A stretch of 6,562 bases of DNA from Rhodospirillales bacterium (GTDB taxonomy: Bacteria; Pseudomonadota; Alphaproteobacteria; SMXQ01): NCBI GenBank assembly GCA_024638585.1, contig JAHEKA010000132.1, forward strand, positions 1 through 6,562, read 5' to 3'. The translations under genes were made by a program, and so were the position numbers. Positions 5,911 to 6,562 of this stretch are shown here, one piece after another; within the stretch, counting starts at the first letter, position 1, and every line of letters begins with the position of its first letter. The notes under the pieces are model-generated. The model saw only the letters and a program-made list of their open reading frames with translations, made no database searches and was not told the DNA's origin.

Positions 5911-5920
5911 TTTGCGCAAA
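5911..5920. repeat. TTTGCGCAAA palindrome at the predicted transcription start
   Basis: This perfect 10-base palindrome follows a T run and overlaps the predicted start of the 59-aa gene transcript. It could be an operator half of a repressor site or simply a chance palindrome; no regulator is recognised. Confidence 0.35.
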
Positions 5921-5984
5921 CACGGCGTTCCGCCCAGGAATGCACCCGATGACTTTGGTGTGAATTTGTCGAAAGGACCGACCG

Positions 5985-6164
5985 ATGGATTTGCTCAAAG
6001 AGATCCGATTCCAGCGTCTGCTTACCCGCTACGAAAAGACCTTCGGCACCGAGCCGCCAATGGCGCGAGCAACCGTCGATGAGGCCATCGCCTTCATGTC
6101 GGCGCGTTTGGCGAACCGCAGGGTTCCCACCGGTCCCGCGGCGCTCGACCGGGCTACGGGGTAG
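5985..6164 (+). CDS. Small protein of 59 residues, function unknown, putatively heat-inducible
   Basis: I do not recognise a family. Reasons to believe it is a gene: ATG 5985 has an AAGGA Shine-Dalgarno (5973-5977) 7 bases upstream, an RpoH-like promoter lies about 75 bases further up, and it fills the only free space between hsp20 and parC on this strand. The product begins MDLLKEIRFQRLLTRYEKTF, an amphipathic and basic stretch suggesting a helix. Then comes GTEPPMARATVDEAIAFMSARLANRR, a second likely helix, and a short tail VPTGPAALDRATG. It has no Cys, no signal peptide and no membrane segment, so it should be cytoplasmic. Its size and helix-proline-helix shape would suit an adaptor or a small regulator, but that is speculation. 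Confidence 0.68.
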   Translation: MDLLKEIRFQRLLTRYEKTFGTEPPMARATVDEAIAFMSARLANRRVPTGPAALDRATG

Positions 6165-6172
6165 CGCATCTA

Positions 6173-6208
6173 ACCGCCCTCGCCCCTGCCCGCTTCGGTC
6201 GCGGCGGT
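6173..6208. terminator. Inverted repeat between convergent genes, possible bidirectional terminator
   Basis: ACCGCC (6173-6178) and GGCGGT (6203-6208) can pair around a GC-rich loop, in the 46 bases separating the 59-aa gene from the parC stop on the other strand. An inner CCGC/GCGG pairing competes with it. There is no T tract on either side, so the terminator role rests mostly on position. Confidence 0.3.
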
Positions 6209-6210
6209 AC

Positions 6211-6562
6211 TCAGGAGAATTTGTTGGACCGGGGGAAGCCCTTGGGCGGCAGCCGGCCCGCCTGGGCGCGCTTGCCGATCCATGCCTTGAGATCGGTTTC
6301 CGTCCGCGTCCGTTCGCCCGATCTCCAAGAAAGCCCCGCCTTCAGATCGAAGGTCGTGAGGTCCGAGAGCCCGCCGTCGCGATAGGACTGGAGCTTGACG
6401 CCCCGGCCCCGGGTCATCTCCGGCAGGTCGTCCGCCGCAAACACCAGAAGCTTGCGATTCTCGCCGACCACCGCCACATGGTCACCCACCAGCGGGGCGC
6501 AAACCTGGGCCTCGATGTCGCCCCGCACATTCAGCACCTGCTTACCCGTCCGGGTCTGGGCG
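6211..6562 (-). CDS. parC: DNA topoisomerase IV subunit A (ParC), C-terminal end only
   Basis: ParC with ParE decatenates daughter chromosomes in the cytoplasm. Only the last 116 or so residues are present; the frame stays open to the window edge, so the catalytic tyrosine region and most of the protein lie beyond it. Seen directly: CAPLVGDHVAVVGENRKLLVFAADDLPEMTRGRGVKLQSYRDGGLSDLTTFDL, with the ParC/GyrA-type beta-pinwheel RGRGVKLQ motif, and the very typical alphaproteobacterial ParC ending LKAWIGKRAQAGRLPPKGFPRSNKFS. This ending separates it from GyrA. The gene is convergent with the 59-aa gene. Confidence 0.93.
   Translation of the reverse strand, partial: AQTRTGKQVLNVRGDIEAQVCAPLVGDHVAVVGENRKLLVFAADDLPEMTRGRGVKLQSYRDGGLSDLTTFDLKAGLSWRSGERTRTETDLKAWIGKRAQAGRLPPKGFPRSNKFS

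Noticed and set aside
5815..5952. Small plus-strand ORF in the hsp20 divergent region
   Set aside because: No ribosome site precedes it, and it runs across the predicted promoter of the 59-aa gene.

Overview
The window is about 65% GC and gene-dense. It looks like the chromosome of a flagellated alphaproteobacterium. The markers are a Usg-family protein (a family largely confined to Alphaproteobacteria), a bacterial aspartate/glutamate leucyltransferase, an alphaproteobacterial-style ParC C-terminus, and a small heat-shock gene with a ROSE-like leader. A Rhodospirillales-type organism is plausible, but the sequence alone cannot fix the genus.

Layout. Bases 2-688 (+) hold the 3' part of a MotB-type flagellar stator gene. 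It is followed by bpt (748-1491, +), whose putative promoter sits so close to its ATG that the mRNA may be leaderless. A two-gene unit comes next: a small VOC/glyoxalase-fold protein (1563-1937, +), lower in GC than its neighbours, and 24 bases later a Tat-targeted TRAP-transporter binding protein (1962-3092, +) with no membrane subunits beside it. After a 197-base spacer with a possible sigma70 promoter lies usg (3290-3583, +), which here lacks its classical trpF partner.

The second half is a protein-quality-control block on the minus strand. An Hsp20 small heat-shock protein (5157-5642) is followed downstream by a DegQ/HtrA periplasmic serine protease (3654-5024), with a perfect 12-bp inverted repeat between them. 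The 342-base divergent region 5643-5984 is the most informative non-coding part. It carries an RpoH-like promoter for hsp20 and a structured leader of about 110 nt whose last hairpin masks the Shine-Dalgarno with a bulged-G UUGCU motif, as in ROSE RNA thermometers. It also carries a second RpoH-like promoter with the same spacing, facing the other way toward a 59-aa gene (5985-6164, +) of unknown function. The window closes with the 3' end of parC (6211-6562, minus), convergent with that small gene.

How it fits together. Hsp20 would hold unfolding cytoplasmic proteins and DegQ would act on damaged envelope proteins, while Bpt marks cytoplasmic proteins for N-degron proteolysis. The divergent RpoH-like promoters suggest the unnamed 59-aa protein is also heat-induced, which is the most promising lead here. 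No mobile element, CRISPR array, tRNA or rRNA was seen.
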